From: Yersinia rohdei ATCC 43380
GTDB lineage: Bacteria; Pseudomonadota; Gammaproteobacteria; Enterobacterales; Enterobacteriaceae
Assembly: GCF_000173775.1 (NCBI RefSeq)
Contig: NZ_ACCD01000002.1
Span: 62,001-126,000 of the forward strand
Direction of reading: 5' to 3'
DNA length: 64,000 bases
Positions 10,484 through 20,204 of the stretch are shown here, piece by piece (the first letter of the stretch is position 1; every line of letters starts with the position of its first letter). The notes below the pieces were generated by a model. It ran no database searches and was not told the DNA's origin. It saw only the letters and a program-made list of their open reading frames with translations. Both the position numbers and the translations under genes were made by a program.

Positions 10484-12340
10484 ATGCAACAGGCTTTGAA
10501 CTACTTGACTGCTCTGAACAAGGATTATCTGGCTGTCCATCAAGCCAAAGAAGATCTTTTCTGGCAGAACTACATGGGGTTGGGTAGTGATGATGTTACG
10601 CAGCAATTTTCCGCAGCAGAAACGGCTTATAAACGTTTTATCGCCCAAAGTCATCGATTAAAAGAGCTGCGCGACCTGATTAATACCTTGGAAAATCAAC
10701 CTGCTACCACGGAACATGATGCATTGGTACATGGTTTACAGGGCTGGTATCGTTTTTTTGATTGTAATGCGATTGAAGATCCCAACACTCAAGTTTTGCT
10801 TGATGAAATTATTGCTGCTGAATCAGATCTTTATCAGCGGCGTAAAGCCTTTACTCTGACACATTTAAATGCGGCCGGTGAGCGGGTTCCTGCTTCGCTG
10901 GGCGAGCTGTTGACCAACCAAAGCACTAATGAAAATGCAGAGTGTCGCCACAGTTCGCATCTGGCATTGCGCGAGCTGGAGCAATGGTTGTTACACAATG
11001 GATTGCCGGAATTAATTAATTTACGTAATCGATTTGCCCGAAAAATGGGTTACCGCAATTACTTTGATTACAAAGTGAATAAAACCGAGCGGATGACGCC
11101 CGAACAGCTGTTCGCTATTTTAGACAGTTTCGAAGAACAGACCCGAGTGGCTAATCAACGCAGTTTACAGCAATTAGTCACAGAAAAAGGCCCAGAAGCT
11201 CTGGAGCCCTGGAATATTCGCTATGCCAGTAGTGGGGATGTTACCCGCCAATTAGATCCTTATTTCCCTTTTGCCGAATCACTTGATCGCTGGGTTAATA
11301 GCTTTAAACGGCTACATATTGGTTTTCGCGGCGCGCAGATGAATTTAGACTTGCTGGTGCGGCCAGGAAAATATGAAAATGGTTTTATGCACGGCCCCGT
11401 CCCGGCTTTTATTGACCAAGGGAAATGGATACCGGCGCGGATAAACTTCACTAGTTTGGCTAAACCAGACCAGGTTGGGAGTGGGGCTTCGGGGTTAAAT
11501 ACGTTATTTCATGAAGGTGGTCATGCCGCGCATTTTGCCAACATTGTCCAGAATTCGCCTTGTTTCTCTCAGGAATTTCCACCTACATCAATGGCTTATG
11601 CCGAAACACAATCTATGTTTTGCGATAGCCTGCTTGATGATGCCGACTGGCTAAAGCGCTATGCTAAAAATAACCAAGGTGCGGCTGTTCCTGATACTTT
11701 GATTCAAGAAAGTATTCAGGCGCGGCAACCGATGCGGGCATTTAATGAGCGGCACATATTATTAGTCCCCTATTTTGAATGGCAGCTTTATCAATGGGAT
11801 GACGAGCAACGCACGCCACAGGCTATTACTCAATTGGCCAGAGATATTGAGCTAAAAATTCTGGGAGTCAGTGGTAGCCCGCGGCCAACATTGGCCATTC
11901 CTCATTTACTGTCGATGGAGTCAGCCTGTTCTTATCAGGGCTATTTACTGGCACTGATGGCGGTTGAGCAGACGCGCGCCTTCTTCCTCAATCGTGATGG
12001 TTACTTGACCGATAACCCAGCAATTGGCCCGGATTTGGCACAACATTATTGGCGACCCGGCAACAGCGTCAGCCATGATGAGACACTGCGCAGCCTGACA
12101 GGAGAAGGTTTCAATCCTGATTATCTGGCAAAAGTCTGTAATCAAACCGTGGATGAAGCTTGGCGTGAGGCTCAGCAAAAAATTGAACAGGCCGCTATAC
12201 GCCCGCAACTGCCAGCTGATTTCGACTTAAATGTTACTCTGCGAATAGTAGATGGAAATAAATTGCTGGCTGACAATCAGCAGGGTGATGAGGCGATGTG
12301 CCGCGCATTTGCCAGGGCAATAAACGCGCTGCTTGAATAA
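10484..12340 (+). CDS. M3-family zinc metallopeptidase
   Basis: Predicted cytoplasmic oligopeptidase of the thimet/oligoendopeptidase F group. The 618-aa product has the HEGGH zinc motif (about residues 343-347, within NTLFHEGGHAAHF) and a downstream glutamate in MAYAETQSMF (about residue 374) as the likely third zinc ligand. No signal peptide is present. ATG 10484 is chosen because AAAAGGAAC lies 6 bases upstream; the frame could begin six codons earlier at a TTG. E. coli has no gene at this place. Likely role is degradation of short peptides; substrate unknown. It ends at a bidirectional terminator shared with the convergent DUF1471 gene. Confidence 0.88.
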   Translation: MQQALNYLTALNKDYLAVHQAKEDLFWQNYMGLGSDDVTQQFSAAETAYKRFIAQSHRLKELRDLINTLENQPATTEHDALVHGLQGWYRFFDCNAIEDPNTQVLLDEIIAAESDLYQRRKAFTLTHLNAAGERVPASLGELLTNQSTNENAECRHSSHLALRELEQWLLHNGLPELINLRNRFARKMGYRNYFDYKVNKTERMTPEQLFAILDSFEEQTRVANQRSLQQLVTEKGPEALEPWNIRYASSGDVTRQLDPYFPFAESLDRWVNSFKRLHIGFRGAQMNLDLLVRPGKYENGFMHGPVPAFIDQGKWIPARINFTSLAKPDQVGSGASGLNTLFHEGGHAAHFANIVQNSPCFSQEFPPTSMAYAETQSMFCDSLLDDADWLKRYAKNNQGAAVPDTLIQESIQARQPMRAFNERHILLVPYFEWQLYQWDDEQRTPQAITQLARDIELKILGVSGSPRPTLAIPHLLSMESACSYQGYLLALMAVEQTRAFFLNRDGYLTDNPAIGPDLAQHYWRPGNSVSHDETLRSLTGEGFNPDYLAKVCNQTVDEAWREAQQKIEQAAIRPQLPADFDLNVTLRIVDGNKLLADNQQGDEAMCRAFARAINALLE

Positions 12341-12364
12341 GTGTGAGTTTGGTATTTTGTCAGC

Positions 12365-12415
12365 AAAAAAAGCCCATCAAGCACTGATTAACACAGTACT
12401 GATGGGCTTTTTCTT
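12365..12415. terminator. Bidirectional terminator between convergent genes
   Basis: AAAGCCCATCA (from about 12369) pairs with TGATGGGCTTT (12400-12410), with a further imperfect stem inside (AGCACTG with CAGTACT). It is A-rich on the left and T-rich on the right, so it can serve both the M3 peptidase gene and the minus-strand DUF1471 gene. Confidence 0.85.
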
Positions 12416-12490
12416 TTGCAGCAGTGATGCGGGCAGTATAGCGATGTGAATACCGCTAACACTGCTGTAAATGCAAGGATAACAAGCCGA

Positions 12491-12751
12491 TTAGTTATAA
12501 ATAACCGCAGTGCCATGCATCAAGTTATTCCCAGTTGCTGAGGTGATGGTGAAGGCTTTAGCACCCGCAGCATCTGCTTTTTCGGCCAGTTGCGCTTTCA
12601 AGCTGCTCAGGTCAGTTACCCCGCTGACAGAGACCACGCCAACTTGTTCTAATTTTGCGGCGTCTTGGCTGTTAACGTATTCTGCGGCAAAGCTACCGAA
12701 AGACAGTGTAGAGAGGGCAATAACTGCAACGAAATTTTTGATGTTTTTCAT
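12491..12751 (-). CDS. YhcN/BhsA-like DUF1471 periplasmic protein
   Basis: The 86-aa precursor has a signal peptide (MKNIKNFVAVIALSTLSFGSFA, cleavage after FA) and a single small DUF1471 domain. The domain has the typical VGVVSVSGVTDLSSL and a C-terminal NLMHGTAVIYN strand. E. coli relatives (BhsA, McbA, YhcN) are periplasmic or envelope stress proteins linked to biofilm, acid, peroxide and copper responses. Which paralogue this is cannot be decided by eye. The gene stands alone, with the shared terminator downstream and its own promoter in the 123 bp before the flavin reductase stop. Confidence 0.9.
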   Translation of the reverse strand: MKNIKNFVAVIALSTLSFGSFAAEYVNSQDAAKLEQVGVVSVSGVTDLSSLKAQLAEKADAAGAKAFTITSATGNNLMHGTAVIYN

Positions 12752-12874
12752 GATGTATTCCTATTCGGTTTTAAGGTTGAAAGGGTGTTTCCTTTCGATA
12801 AGACCCATAGTACGCCATTGTTGAAACTTTAAAACCGGATAGAACTGAGCTAGTAATTCAAAATATTTGAACGA

Positions 12875-13519
12875 TTATTTCCGGGGCTGAGTCCCCTCTG
12901 GTCGCTGTAAGTCAAAGCGTAAATCATCAGAGACCTGGTAATAAGCAGTAGGGCCGCCACCACGTAAAATGGGTTGTGCCGCCATCGCTTGATAAATTCC
13001 CTCTGCATTTATTAATTCATTACTAATATGTACTGCAATTACTTCGCCTAGCACTAGCCAGTTATCAATAGTTGCTCCGTCAGCATTTGTTAGCTGGATG
13101 CATTGCGTCAGTTTACATTCAAAATTTACCGGGCTTTCTGCCACACAATCGACATCGACACGACGGCCCGCTCTGGGGGTTAAACCCGCAAACAGGAATT
13201 CATCGTGCTCCGGTGGCAGGGTAGCTGAACTGTTATTCATGGCCATCGCTAATGGGCGAGTTGCCAAATTCCAGACAAATTCGCCAGTCTCGGAGATATT
13301 AGCGACGCTATCCTTCCAGCCACTGCTGGAAAAACCAATAATAGGTGGGCGGTCACTAAAGCAATTAAAGAAACTATAAGGTGCGAGATTACGTTGGCCT
13401 GCACTATTTACAGAAGATATCCACCCGATAGGGCGTGGGCCAATAATTGATTTCAGAGGATCATGAGCCAGACCATGGCCCGCAGCGGGTTCGTAGTAAT
13501 AATAATTTTCAGTACTCAT
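12875..13519 (-). CDS. Flavin reductase-like FMN-binding protein
   Basis: The 214-aa product has a split-barrel flavin-reductase domain: PRPIGWISSVNSAGQRNLAPYSFFN (about residues 29-53), the PPIIGFSSSG strand and a KDSVANISETGEFVWNLA segment. Such proteins bind FMN and often reduce it with NAD(P)H or act as the flavin partner of a monooxygenase. No partner gene is next to it, so the substrate is unknown. It is a single gene diverging from rlmF. Confidence 0.85.
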   Translation of the reverse strand: MSTENYYYYEPAAGHGLAHDPLKSIIGPRPIGWISSVNSAGQRNLAPYSFFNCFSDRPPIIGFSSSGWKDSVANISETGEFVWNLATRPLAMAMNNSSATLPPEHDEFLFAGLTPRAGRRVDVDCVAESPVNFECKLTQCIQLTNADGATIDNWLVLGEVIAVHISNELINAEGIYQAMAAQPILRGGGPTAYYQVSDDLRFDLQRPEGTQPRK

Positions 13520-13646
13520 ACATTCCTACCATTGCACTATGGTTAGATGAGGCCAGAACGCGCTATTCCGTCAGCTATTCTGGCTAAAAATAAATGGGCT
13601 AGCGGCGAGCAGTCTCTTTAGCCACTCGCCCGCTGAAGGCTAATTT

Positions 13647-14654
13647 ATGCTATCTTACGCGCCAGAAAATGCCTACCAGAGAGTCAGTACGATGGAAAAC
13701 AAAAAAGTATTCCCGAAAGAAAAAAGTGGATTGCACCCTAGAAACCGTCATCGCTCGCGTTATGATTTTGATGCTCTTTCAGTGAGTTGCCCTGAATTAA
13801 TCCCTTTCTTGGCACCGACCGCCTACGGTGATATTTCTATCGATTTTGCTGATCCTTTGGCAGTGAAAATGTTGAACAAGGCATTGTTAAAACATTTTTA
13901 TGGCATCGAATATTGGGATATTCCCGCTGACTTCCTCTGCCCACCTATTCCCGGGCGTGCGGATTATGTGCACCATTTGGCCGATTTATTAGCTAGTTGC
14001 AATGGTGGCGTTATCCCGCAGGGAAAAAATATAGCGGTGCTGGATATTGGTGTTGGTGCTAACTGTATATACCCGATTATTGGTCAGCGCGAATACGGCT
14101 GGCGTTTCACCGGAACAGACATTGACTCGCAAGCACTCAGCGCGGCGAAAATGGTTGTCTCCATGAACCCCACTCTGAAAAATACGTTGCGATTGAAACA
14201 GCAAAAAGATCCTCAAGCTATATTTGAGGGTATTCTGGCGGTGAATGAACGCTACGATGCCACATTATGTAATCCTCCGTTTCATGGTTCCGCCGAAGAA
14301 GCCGCAGCCACTACCCGCCGCAAGCTACATAAGCTGGGTAAAGGTGAAGTTGCCGCTAAGCCGGTGCAAAATTTTGGTGGCAAAAACAGTGAGTTGTGGT
14401 GCGATGGGGGTGAAGAGGGTTTTGTCAGCCGCATGGTGGCGGAAAGCGCAACCAAGGCACAAAACTGTTTCTGGTTTACGGCTTTGATTTCCAAGAAGAC
14501 CACATTACCGGCAATATACCATGCTCTGCGTTATGCCAATGCAGTTGAAGTTCGCACCATTGATATGGCGCAAGGTCAAAAAGTGAGCCGTTTTGTCGCC
14601 TGGACATTCCTCACACCAGAACAGCAGGCTGCCTGGGTGGCTGAACGCTGGTAA
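13647..14654 (+). CDS. rlmF: RlmF, 23S rRNA m6A1618 methyltransferase
   Basis: SAM-dependent enzyme that methylates N6 of A1618 in 23S rRNA (E. coli YbiN). The 335-aa product has GLHPRNRHRSRYDF at the start of the conserved part, SAM motif I (VLDIGVGANCIYPIIG, about residue 131) and the N6-adenine catalytic motif NPPF (CNPPFHGS, about residue 208). Two starts are possible: ATG 13647, preceded by GAAGG at a good distance, and ATG 13692, closer to the E. coli length (308 aa). I chose the first because of the ribosome-binding site. Confidence 0.95.
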   Translation: MLSYAPENAYQRVSTMENKKVFPKEKSGLHPRNRHRSRYDFDALSVSCPELIPFLAPTAYGDISIDFADPLAVKMLNKALLKHFYGIEYWDIPADFLCPPIPGRADYVHHLADLLASCNGGVIPQGKNIAVLDIGVGANCIYPIIGQREYGWRFTGTDIDSQALSAAKMVVSMNPTLKNTLRLKQQKDPQAIFEGILAVNERYDATLCNPPFHGSAEEAAATTRRKLHKLGKGEVAAKPVQNFGGKNSELWCDGGEEGFVSRMVAESATKAQNCFWFTALISKKTTLPAIYHALRYANAVEVRTIDMAQGQKVSRFVAWTFLTPEQQAAWVAERW

Positions 14655-15090
14655 TTTTTCTGATTGTTATTTTGAGCAGTATTTGATCAAATACAGATTA
14701 AATACTGCTATTCACATCATTTCCTACTGTTACAATCAAATAACCTTTATTTTTGTATTGTTTTTTCCAATGTTACATTCTATTAAATGCTGATTTTTTA
14801 AAAAAATAATTTATAAAGCACTATTTTTTTGTTACTCAAAGACCTTACTGTCAATTATTGTACTTTGGTCTACTATTATTAGATAAATATTATCTCAGTA
14901 TTATTTTCAACAAAAGATATTTTTATATTACTTGGTGCCCATTGCTTTCTATTTAATTAATTCATCGTTACGGGTGAACAGCAAAACACAAAAGCAGTAT
15001 TTTTTATTGTTGCCTTTGTATTTTAGCGTATGTAAAAAAATACTAATAATCTTATTCCCAATTTTCCTTTCCTTCAAAGGACTCGCACAT
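14655..15090. other. AT-rich intergenic stretch with one hairpin
   Basis: 436 bp between rlmF and the chemoreceptor gene, very AT-rich. A perfect 9-bp stem (GCAGTATTT at 14676-14684 with AAATACTGC at 14700-14708) lies 21 bp past rlmF but lacks a T-run, so it is at most a weak terminator. The rest should carry the chemoreceptor promoter. The frame upstream of ATG 15091 is open, but its composition and missing homology argue against coding. Confidence 0.5.
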
Positions 15091-16395
15091 ATGAAATTAA
15101 ACCTCTGGCCCTCTCAGGCACTCTGGCGTTCAGAAATGGCGGCCATAGACAACGCCGTCCCAATGATTATGTTCAAGCCCGACGGGACGGTAGTACAAGC
15201 TAATAAACTGTTTTTACAAGCAATGGGTTACGAATCTGAGGAGGTGACAGGCAAACATCACAGCCTATTTTGCAGTCCACAATATGTCGCTACCGAGGCT
15301 TATCGCAAGCACTGGCAGCGGCTAAATGCCGGGCGTGCGATAACGGATAATATTAAACGAGTCCGTAAAGATGGCAGCATAATTTGGTTGCAAGGCACCT
15401 ATACGCCAGTATTTGATAAGTATGGCAAGGTAATCGAAATTATTAAAATTGCCAGTGATGTTACTGAGCGTATTTTACAATCTCAGGAACACCAAAGTTT
15501 GTTGAACGCACTCAATCGTTCAATGGGTCTTATTACATTTACTCCGCAAGGGATTATTTTGGATGCTAATGACAATTTACTTAATTTAATTGGTTATTCA
15601 CTGGCAGATATTCAGAATAAATCCCATCAAATACTCTGTACGCCCGAATTTTCCCAATCTGACGAATATCGACAACATTGGCAGCGGTTAGCCAGGGGAG
15701 AGTTTATTATTGGCCGGTTTGAGCGAGTTAATCGCCGTGGCGAGCGGGTATGGTTGGAGGCCAGCTATAACCCCATTATAGATGATGATGGCAAGGTGTT
15801 GAAAGTGGTTAAAATTGCACAAGACATCACCCAACTCATGCTGCAGCAAGAGCATGAGGAAAACCTTTTCCGGAATGTTCATGATTTATCTTTAAATACC
15901 GACCGCTCAGCATCGCAAGGAGCCGCTATTGTTCAACAAGCGGTTCGTGGCATGCAAGAAGTTGAATTAATCGCCCGCGAGACCTCTGACGTGGTCAGTA
16001 ATTTGGGGCGTTGTTCGCAGGAAATTGGCACTATCGTTGAGGCCATCCGCAAAATATCATCGCAAACTAACCTATTGGCGATTAATGCTTCAATTGAAGC
16101 GGCTCATGCTGGCGAGCATGGTAGAGGTTTTTCTGTGGTAGCCAGTGAAGTTCGGTTATTGGCAGAGCAATCGCGTAAAGCAGCGATTGAAATTGAGCAA
16201 ATGACCAAAACTATTCAAAGTGGTGTGACCGCCGCAATCAAAGGGATGGGGACTTGTGTCCAGCAGGCGGGCGGTGGCGTAACACTCACTCAAGATGCCG
16301 GTGACGTTATTAATCAGGTCAATATTGGTATGCAAGATGTGGTGAAATTGATGGCTGAATTTGCTCAAGCAAAAAATCAGCAGGTATTAATGTGA
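15091..16395 (+). CDS. Soluble PAS-PAS methyl-accepting chemotaxis protein, BdlA-like
   Basis: The 434-aa product has two PAS domains (about residues 20-125 and 138-250), each with the GYxxxE/LADI and DVT(E/Q) hallmarks of haem- or flavin-binding PAS/PAC units. A short MCP signalling domain follows (about 270-434) with the conserved hairpin tip ISSQTNLLAINASIEAAHAGEHGRGFSVVA. There is no membrane segment and no C-terminal NWETF-type pentapeptide, so it is probably a cytoplasmic sensor. Architecture and length resemble Pseudomonas BdlA (biofilm dispersion) and Aer-like redox sensors. ATG 15091 is chosen for the AAAGGAC site upstream. Confidence 0.88.
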   Translation: MKLNLWPSQALWRSEMAAIDNAVPMIMFKPDGTVVQANKLFLQAMGYESEEVTGKHHSLFCSPQYVATEAYRKHWQRLNAGRAITDNIKRVRKDGSIIWLQGTYTPVFDKYGKVIEIIKIASDVTERILQSQEHQSLLNALNRSMGLITFTPQGIILDANDNLLNLIGYSLADIQNKSHQILCTPEFSQSDEYRQHWQRLARGEFIIGRFERVNRRGERVWLEASYNPIIDDDGKVLKVVKIAQDITQLMLQQEHEENLFRNVHDLSLNTDRSASQGAAIVQQAVRGMQEVELIARETSDVVSNLGRCSQEIGTIVEAIRKISSQTNLLAINASIEAAHAGEHGRGFSVVASEVRLLAEQSRKAAIEIEQMTKTIQSGVTAAIKGMGTCVQQAGGGVTLTQDAGDVINQVNIGMQDVVKLMAEFAQAKNQQVLM

Positions 16396-16488
16396 GTAAA
16401 TCGCTGAAATGATGTTTTATGCTACATTTTTATAAAGCCATCAGGCGGTTATCAATACAGATATCCGCCTGATGAATTTTAAGTGCTA

Positions 16489-17211
16489 TCAGGAAACGTG
16501 CTGCAAGAATTCCCGTAACCGGTCGCTTGGTGGATTTGAAATTAAGGTGTCAGGGTCACCATCTTGCGCCACTCGGCCTTTATCAATAAAGATCAGGCGC
16601 GACGCCACTTTTTGCGCGAAGCCAACTTCATGGGTCACGATAACCATGGTCATGCCTTCCTCGGCTAAATCTTTCATTACCGTCAAGACTTCATGGCGCA
16701 ATTCTGGATCCAGTGCAGATGTTGGCTCATCAAACAACATTAGCTTAGGTTTTACCGCCAATGCACGGGCGATAGCTACACGCTGCTGCTGACCACCAGA
16801 AAGTTCTGCCGGATAATGATGTGCGCGCTCTTCCAGACCCACTTTCGTTAATAAGTCCATTGCGAGTTTATTGGCTGCTTCCTTCGATGCCCCACGCACT
16901 CGAATTGGGCCAAAAGCCACGTTTTCCAGTGCAGTGAGATGTGGAAACAGATAAAACTGCTGGAACACCATGCCCGCTTCCTGGCGGATCAGGCGTTCAT
17001 CGACTTTCGGGTCATTAACATCCAGGCCATCGACAATCAGTTGACCACTGGTAATCACTTCCAGCTTATTGATACAACGCAGCAGGGTAGATTTACCCGA
17101 GCCGGAAGGGCCAATAATAACCACCACTTCTCCCTTGGTGATATTCAGATTGATGTCGTGGAGCACCTGGGTTTTACCAAAGTGTTTGGAGACGTTTTTG
17201 AATTCAATCAT
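16489..17211 (-). CDS. glnQ: GlnQ, glutamine ABC transporter ATPase
   Basis: ATPase of the high-affinity glutamine importer GlnHPQ. The 240-aa product equals E. coli GlnQ in length. It has Walker [10 protein letters not shown] (about residue 34), signature [10 protein letters not shown], Walker [14 protein letters not shown] and the switch THE. The frame extends 29 codons further upstream inside glnP; ATG 17211 is chosen because [12 protein letters not shown] is the usual N-terminus and because it overlaps the glnP stop as ATGA. Confidence 0.97.
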   Translation of the reverse strand: MIEFKNVSKHFGKTQVLHDINLNITKGEVVVIIGPSGSGKSTLLRCINKLEVITSGQLIVDGLDVNDPKVDERLIRQEAGMVFQQFYLFPHLTALENVAFGPIRVRGASKEAANKLAMDLLTKVGLEERAHHYPAELSGGQQQRVAIARALAVKPKLMLFDEPTSALDPELRHEVLTVMKDLAEEGMTMVIVTHEVGFAQKVASRLIFIDKGRVAQDGDPDTLISNPPSDRLREFLQHVS

Positions 17212-17864
17212 ATTATTTTCAGTTTTCTTTCTAACCGGCGCAGAACGAAGCTCAGAGCTAAGGTGATAATCAGGTAGATAACCGCAACTGCACTCCATAT
17301 TTCCATGGCGCGGAAGTTACCGGCAATAATTTCCTGACCTTGACGAGTCAGTTCGGCTACGCCAATCACGATAAACAGTGAGGTGTCTTTGATGCTAACA
17401 ATCCATTGGTTACCTAATGGTGGCAACATGCGGCGCAGGGCCAATGGCGCAATCACGTAACGTAAGGTATCGCGTTTGGATAAACCCAGTGCCAGACCTG
17501 CTTCACGGAACCCATTATGAATTGAGAGCACCGCACCGCGAGTGATTTCCGCGATATAAGCACCGGAGTTAATCATGATGGTCACGACAGCGGCTGAGAA
17601 GGGGTCGATGCGCATCGGCATCATCATCGGCAAGGCAAAATAGATAAACATCACCTGCACCACAATTGGCGTGCCACGGATCAACTCAATAAACACTAAT
17701 GCAATATTTCTACTTAGCCAACCGCCATAGGCGCGGGCAAAACCTGCTGTAACCCCAATAATCAGGCCGCCAAGCAACCCTAGAACCGAAATCCATAGGG
17801 TTAACTTGGCGCCTTCAAGCAGGATTGGGATGGCGGGCCAAATAGCGCTCCATTCAAACTGCAT
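17208..17864 (-). CDS. glnP: GlnP, glutamine ABC transporter permease
   Basis: Inner-membrane permease of the glutamine importer, working as a homodimer with GlnQ. The 218-aa product (E. coli 219 aa) has five or so helices and the HisM/GlnP-type domain with the EAA loop ([24 protein letters not shown], about residues 117-140). It begins 35 bp after the glnH stop and overlaps glnQ by 4 bp. Confidence 0.97.
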   Translation of the reverse strand: MQFEWSAIWPAIPILLEGAKLTLWISVLGLLGGLIIGVTAGFARAYGGWLSRNIALVFIELIRGTPIVVQVMFIYFALPMMMPMRIDPFSAAVVTIMINSGAYIAEITRGAVLSIHNGFREAGLALGLSKRDTLRYVIAPLALRRMLPPLGNQWIVSIKDTSLFIVIGVAELTRQGQEIIAGNFRAMEIWSAVAVIYLIITLALSFVLRRLERKLKII

Positions 17865-17899
17865 GGATAATCTCCTGGTCTAAAAACGGCAAAAATTAA

Positions 17900-18643
17900 T
17901 TACTTAGGTTCTACACCGAACCATTTTTTATAAATTGCAGCATAAGTGCCGTCTTCTTTCAGGGATTTCAGGGCTGCGTTAACTTTTTCGCGCAGGTCAC
18001 TGCCTTGCGGGAATGCAACACCGTATTGCTGAGCTTTAATGGAGTCGCCAACGGCTTTGAACTGACCATTGCCGGCTGTTTTGATGAAGTACAGGATGTT
18101 TGGTGTGTCATGCAAAACCGCATCAGCACGGCCAGTACCTAACTCCAGATAGGCGTTGTCGATATTTGGGAATTGGCGCAGGTCTTTGGTTTTGATGTTA
18201 GCTTTAGCATAATCAACTGAGCCAGTGCCGCTTTTCACTGCCAGCACTTTGCCAGCCAGGTCAGCTTCGCCTTTGATGTCATTATTATCAGCTTTTACCA
18301 TGACCAGCAGGCCGCTGTTGTAATAGCCATCAGAGAAATCAACCGCTTTTTTACGTTCGTCGGTGATAGTGATGCCAGCTAATGCCAGGTCAACGTTTTT
18401 AGTTTGCAGCGCAGGAATGATGCCACTGAAATCCATTGGTTTCAGGGTGTATTTCAGATCCAGTTTCTTCGCGATGGCATCCCATAAATCGATATCGAAT
18501 CCGACATATTTATCCCCTTGTTTGAACTCAAAAGGAACGAAAGCGGTATCTGTAGCAACAATCAGTTCTTTTTCTGCGGCGTGGGAGCTAACGGCAAAGG
18601 CCAGCGCAAGTGCGGCCAATGAAACTTTGACAAGTGACTTCAT
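17900..18643 (-). CDS. glnH: GlnH, periplasmic glutamine-binding protein
   Basis: Periplasmic binding protein that delivers glutamine to GlnPQ. The 247-aa precursor has a signal peptide ([22 protein letters not shown]) and a type II binding-protein fold. Ligand-contact signatures are [28 protein letters not shown] and [11 protein letters not shown] 18643 is chosen because it starts the signal peptide and has AAGGA about 10 bases upstream; the frame is open 24 codons further. It is the first gene of glnHPQ, with a regulatory region at about 18699-18897. Confidence 0.97.
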   Translation of the reverse strand: MKSLVKVSLAALALAFAVSSHAAEKELIVATDTAFVPFEFKQGDKYVGFDIDLWDAIAKKLDLKYTLKPMDFSGIIPALQTKNVDLALAGITITDERKKAVDFSDGYYNSGLLVMVKADNNDIKGEADLAGKVLAVKSGTGSVDYAKANIKTKDLRQFPNIDNAYLELGTGRADAVLHDTPNILYFIKTAGNGQFKAVGDSIKAQQYGVAFPQGSDLREKVNAALKSLKEDGTYAAIYKKWFGVEPK

Positions 18644-18698
18644 AAGTGGGAGTTCCTTTGTGCTTTTGTGGATATACCCTGTGTTCTTGATATTGCAG

Positions 18699-18897
18699 TC
18701 AATTTGCAGTGCCAATAGCGAGGGGCATGAAGATCCATTTTTATATATCAGAGTGCAATATGAAAAGATCGTGCCAGAAATGCAAGCTATTTAAAAACAA
18801 GGATTTTATTTAAATCAATTTGCAAACAAATACTTAGCTGGCACTAACTGCACCGAAATGACTCACCAAAAAGGTGCGCGAATATCATTTTGGTGCA
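18699..18897 (-). promoter_or_regulatory. glnHPQ control region: NtrC-like sites and a TGGCAC element
   Basis: Three sites resembling the NtrC consensus TGCACC-N4-TGGTGC lie 206-254 bp before glnH. The best is at 18862-18878 (CACC-N5-GGTGC); the others are at 18849-18865 (good left half) and 18881-18897 (good right half). A TGGCAC element (minus strand, 18714-18709) sits 66 bp before the start codon as the -24 part of a sigma-54 promoter, but the following TTGA is one base too far for strict GG-N10-GC spacing. E. coli glnHPQ is known to be NtrC/RpoN-controlled, which supports the reading. Confidence 0.45.
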
Positions 18898-19018
18898 ATT
18901 AGTCTATTGTTTACTTATTATTAACTTGTTAGTCAATAACAAACAATAGACAATCAACACTAATGTAACAATATTGTTAACTGCATCGGATTTTTGTTTG
19001 AAAAGAGTGCAGAAGGGG

Positions 19019-19285
19019 CTATCTGAGTTGACTATCTTTACTGCCACGGCGGTTATACCCAGCATGCGTTGCCAGATGTTTATCTAATTCCTGCTGGCAG
19101 GCCAGACAAGTTTTTACACCCGCCAGCGCGTTGCGACGTGCTTCGGGAATGATTTTTCCGCACTCCAGACAATATATCTCACTGACACCTGTGCCAAGAG
19201 CTTGCCGAGCACGTTGGACTGCGTCTTCCAGAGTGGAGTCAATTTGATCTTGTACTGCGCCGTCTCCGGCCCATCCACTTGCCAT
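19019..19285 (-). CDS. ybiI: YbiI, DksA/TraR-type zinc-finger protein
   Basis: The 88-aa product matches E. coli YbiI in length and ends in the same GYNRRGSKDSQLR tail. A four-cysteine zinc finger is visible (C39, C42, C60, C63) in the pattern of the DksA/TraR family, whose members bind the RNA polymerase secondary channel; a direct role for YbiI is not established. ATG 19285 is chosen for the GGAGG site 5 bases upstream and the MASGWA start; the frame could be read 16 codons longer. Confidence 0.92.
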   Translation of the reverse strand: MASGWAGDGAVQDQIDSTLEDAVQRARQALGTGVSEIYCLECGKIIPEARRNALAGVKTCLACQQELDKHLATHAGYNRRGSKDSQLR

Positions 19286-19438
19286 ATGACCTCCGGGAAC
19301 AGAGCCGGAGAACCGGCCCTGTCTATTCGTCATAGTTCAATAAGCAGCGTTTTGGCTGTTATCACTCAATCCAAGTTATTGAATTGATTTAGTTACCAGT
19401 TAAATGCAACAGGAAATCTATTGGCTAAACTGTGTTAA

Positions 19439-19942
19439 TTACTCAAGATTAGCTTCGATAAACCACAGGAATTTATCCAGGTCACGCGATGCGGCAGTGA
19501 ACATATCTGCGCTGGCTTCATCATCGACTTCGGTTATTGCTTTACGCAGGAAATTCGCAACCACCCCGTAGCGATCTCCTAACTCTTTCAAGTGTTCTTG
19601 CACACTATGAATATGGGTTGGATAGCTCTTCAATGGGGTTTTCTCAGTAACCAGCTGCGTAGTACCGAGCGCAACCCCACCTAATTGTACGGCGCGTTCT
19701 GCAAAGGTATCTAAGTGATCATTAATAGCGGTGCGGAAGCCATCTAGCATTTCATGGACCGCGATAAAGTTAGCACCGCGCATATTCCAGTGAGCTTGTT
19801 TGGTGATAAGTGACAGATCGATAAACTGAATAACCAGTTGGTTTAATAGCTTTATTGTAAGCGCTTTAGTATGTTCATCAACATCATTACGTGTGTAGAT
19901 CAGTTCGGAAGATTTTGCTTTTACCAGTTTTGCTGTACTCAT
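19439..19942 (-). CDS. dps: Dps, DNA-binding ferritin-like protein
   Basis: Dodecameric mini-ferritin that oxidises Fe(II) with hydrogen peroxide, stores iron and coats DNA in starved or stressed cells. The 167-aa product (E. coli 167) keeps the inter-subunit ferroxidase residues H51, H63, D67, D78 and E82, and a lysine-bearing N-terminal tail ([12 protein letters not shown]) as used for DNA binding. The gene is monocistronic. A Fur-box-like sequence lies about 180 bp upstream. OxyR and RpoS control is known for E. coli dps, but I could not assign those sites here. Confidence 0.97.
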   Translation of the reverse strand: MSTAKLVKAKSSELIYTRNDVDEHTKALTIKLLNQLVIQFIDLSLITKQAHWNMRGANFIAVHEMLDGFRTAINDHLDTFAERAVQLGGVALGTTQLVTEKTPLKSYPTHIHSVQEHLKELGDRYGVVANFLRKAITEVDDEASADMFTAASRDLDKFLWFIEANLE

Positions 19943-20123
19943 AATAGGTATCCCTTTATTGAGTTGATTGCTAATTTCTTCACCGCAATAAGTATAACAA
20001 AGATATTTAATTTTGCAGGTTAGAAAATACCTATTAATTAAATAGGTTATTGCAGGTGATGTTTATAAATGTAATTTATTATTTCCTAATGAAATTAATG
20101 TTTTTTATTTGTTTTTGCTAATT

Positions 20124-20142
20124 GATAATAACTATCACTGTG
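20124..20142. promoter_or_regulatory. Fur-box-like sequence upstream of dps
   Basis: The 19 bases starting GATAATAACTATCAC match the classical Fur box (GATAATGATAATCATTATC) at 13 of 19 positions. They lie about 180 bp before dps in an AT-rich spacer (19943-20249) with nothing else recognisable except the tam terminator. The AT-rich background makes a chance match quite possible. Confidence 0.3.
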
Positions 20143-20204
20143 ATTTATATGTTTTTTTATTTAAATATTCTTAATGTTATATTTAAGGGGGGCTTTATGT
20201 TGCA

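Noticed and set aside
14676-14708. Perfect 9-bp stem after rlmF as a terminator.
   Set aside because: AT-rich stem and no T-run; kept only as a hairpin within the intergenic entry.
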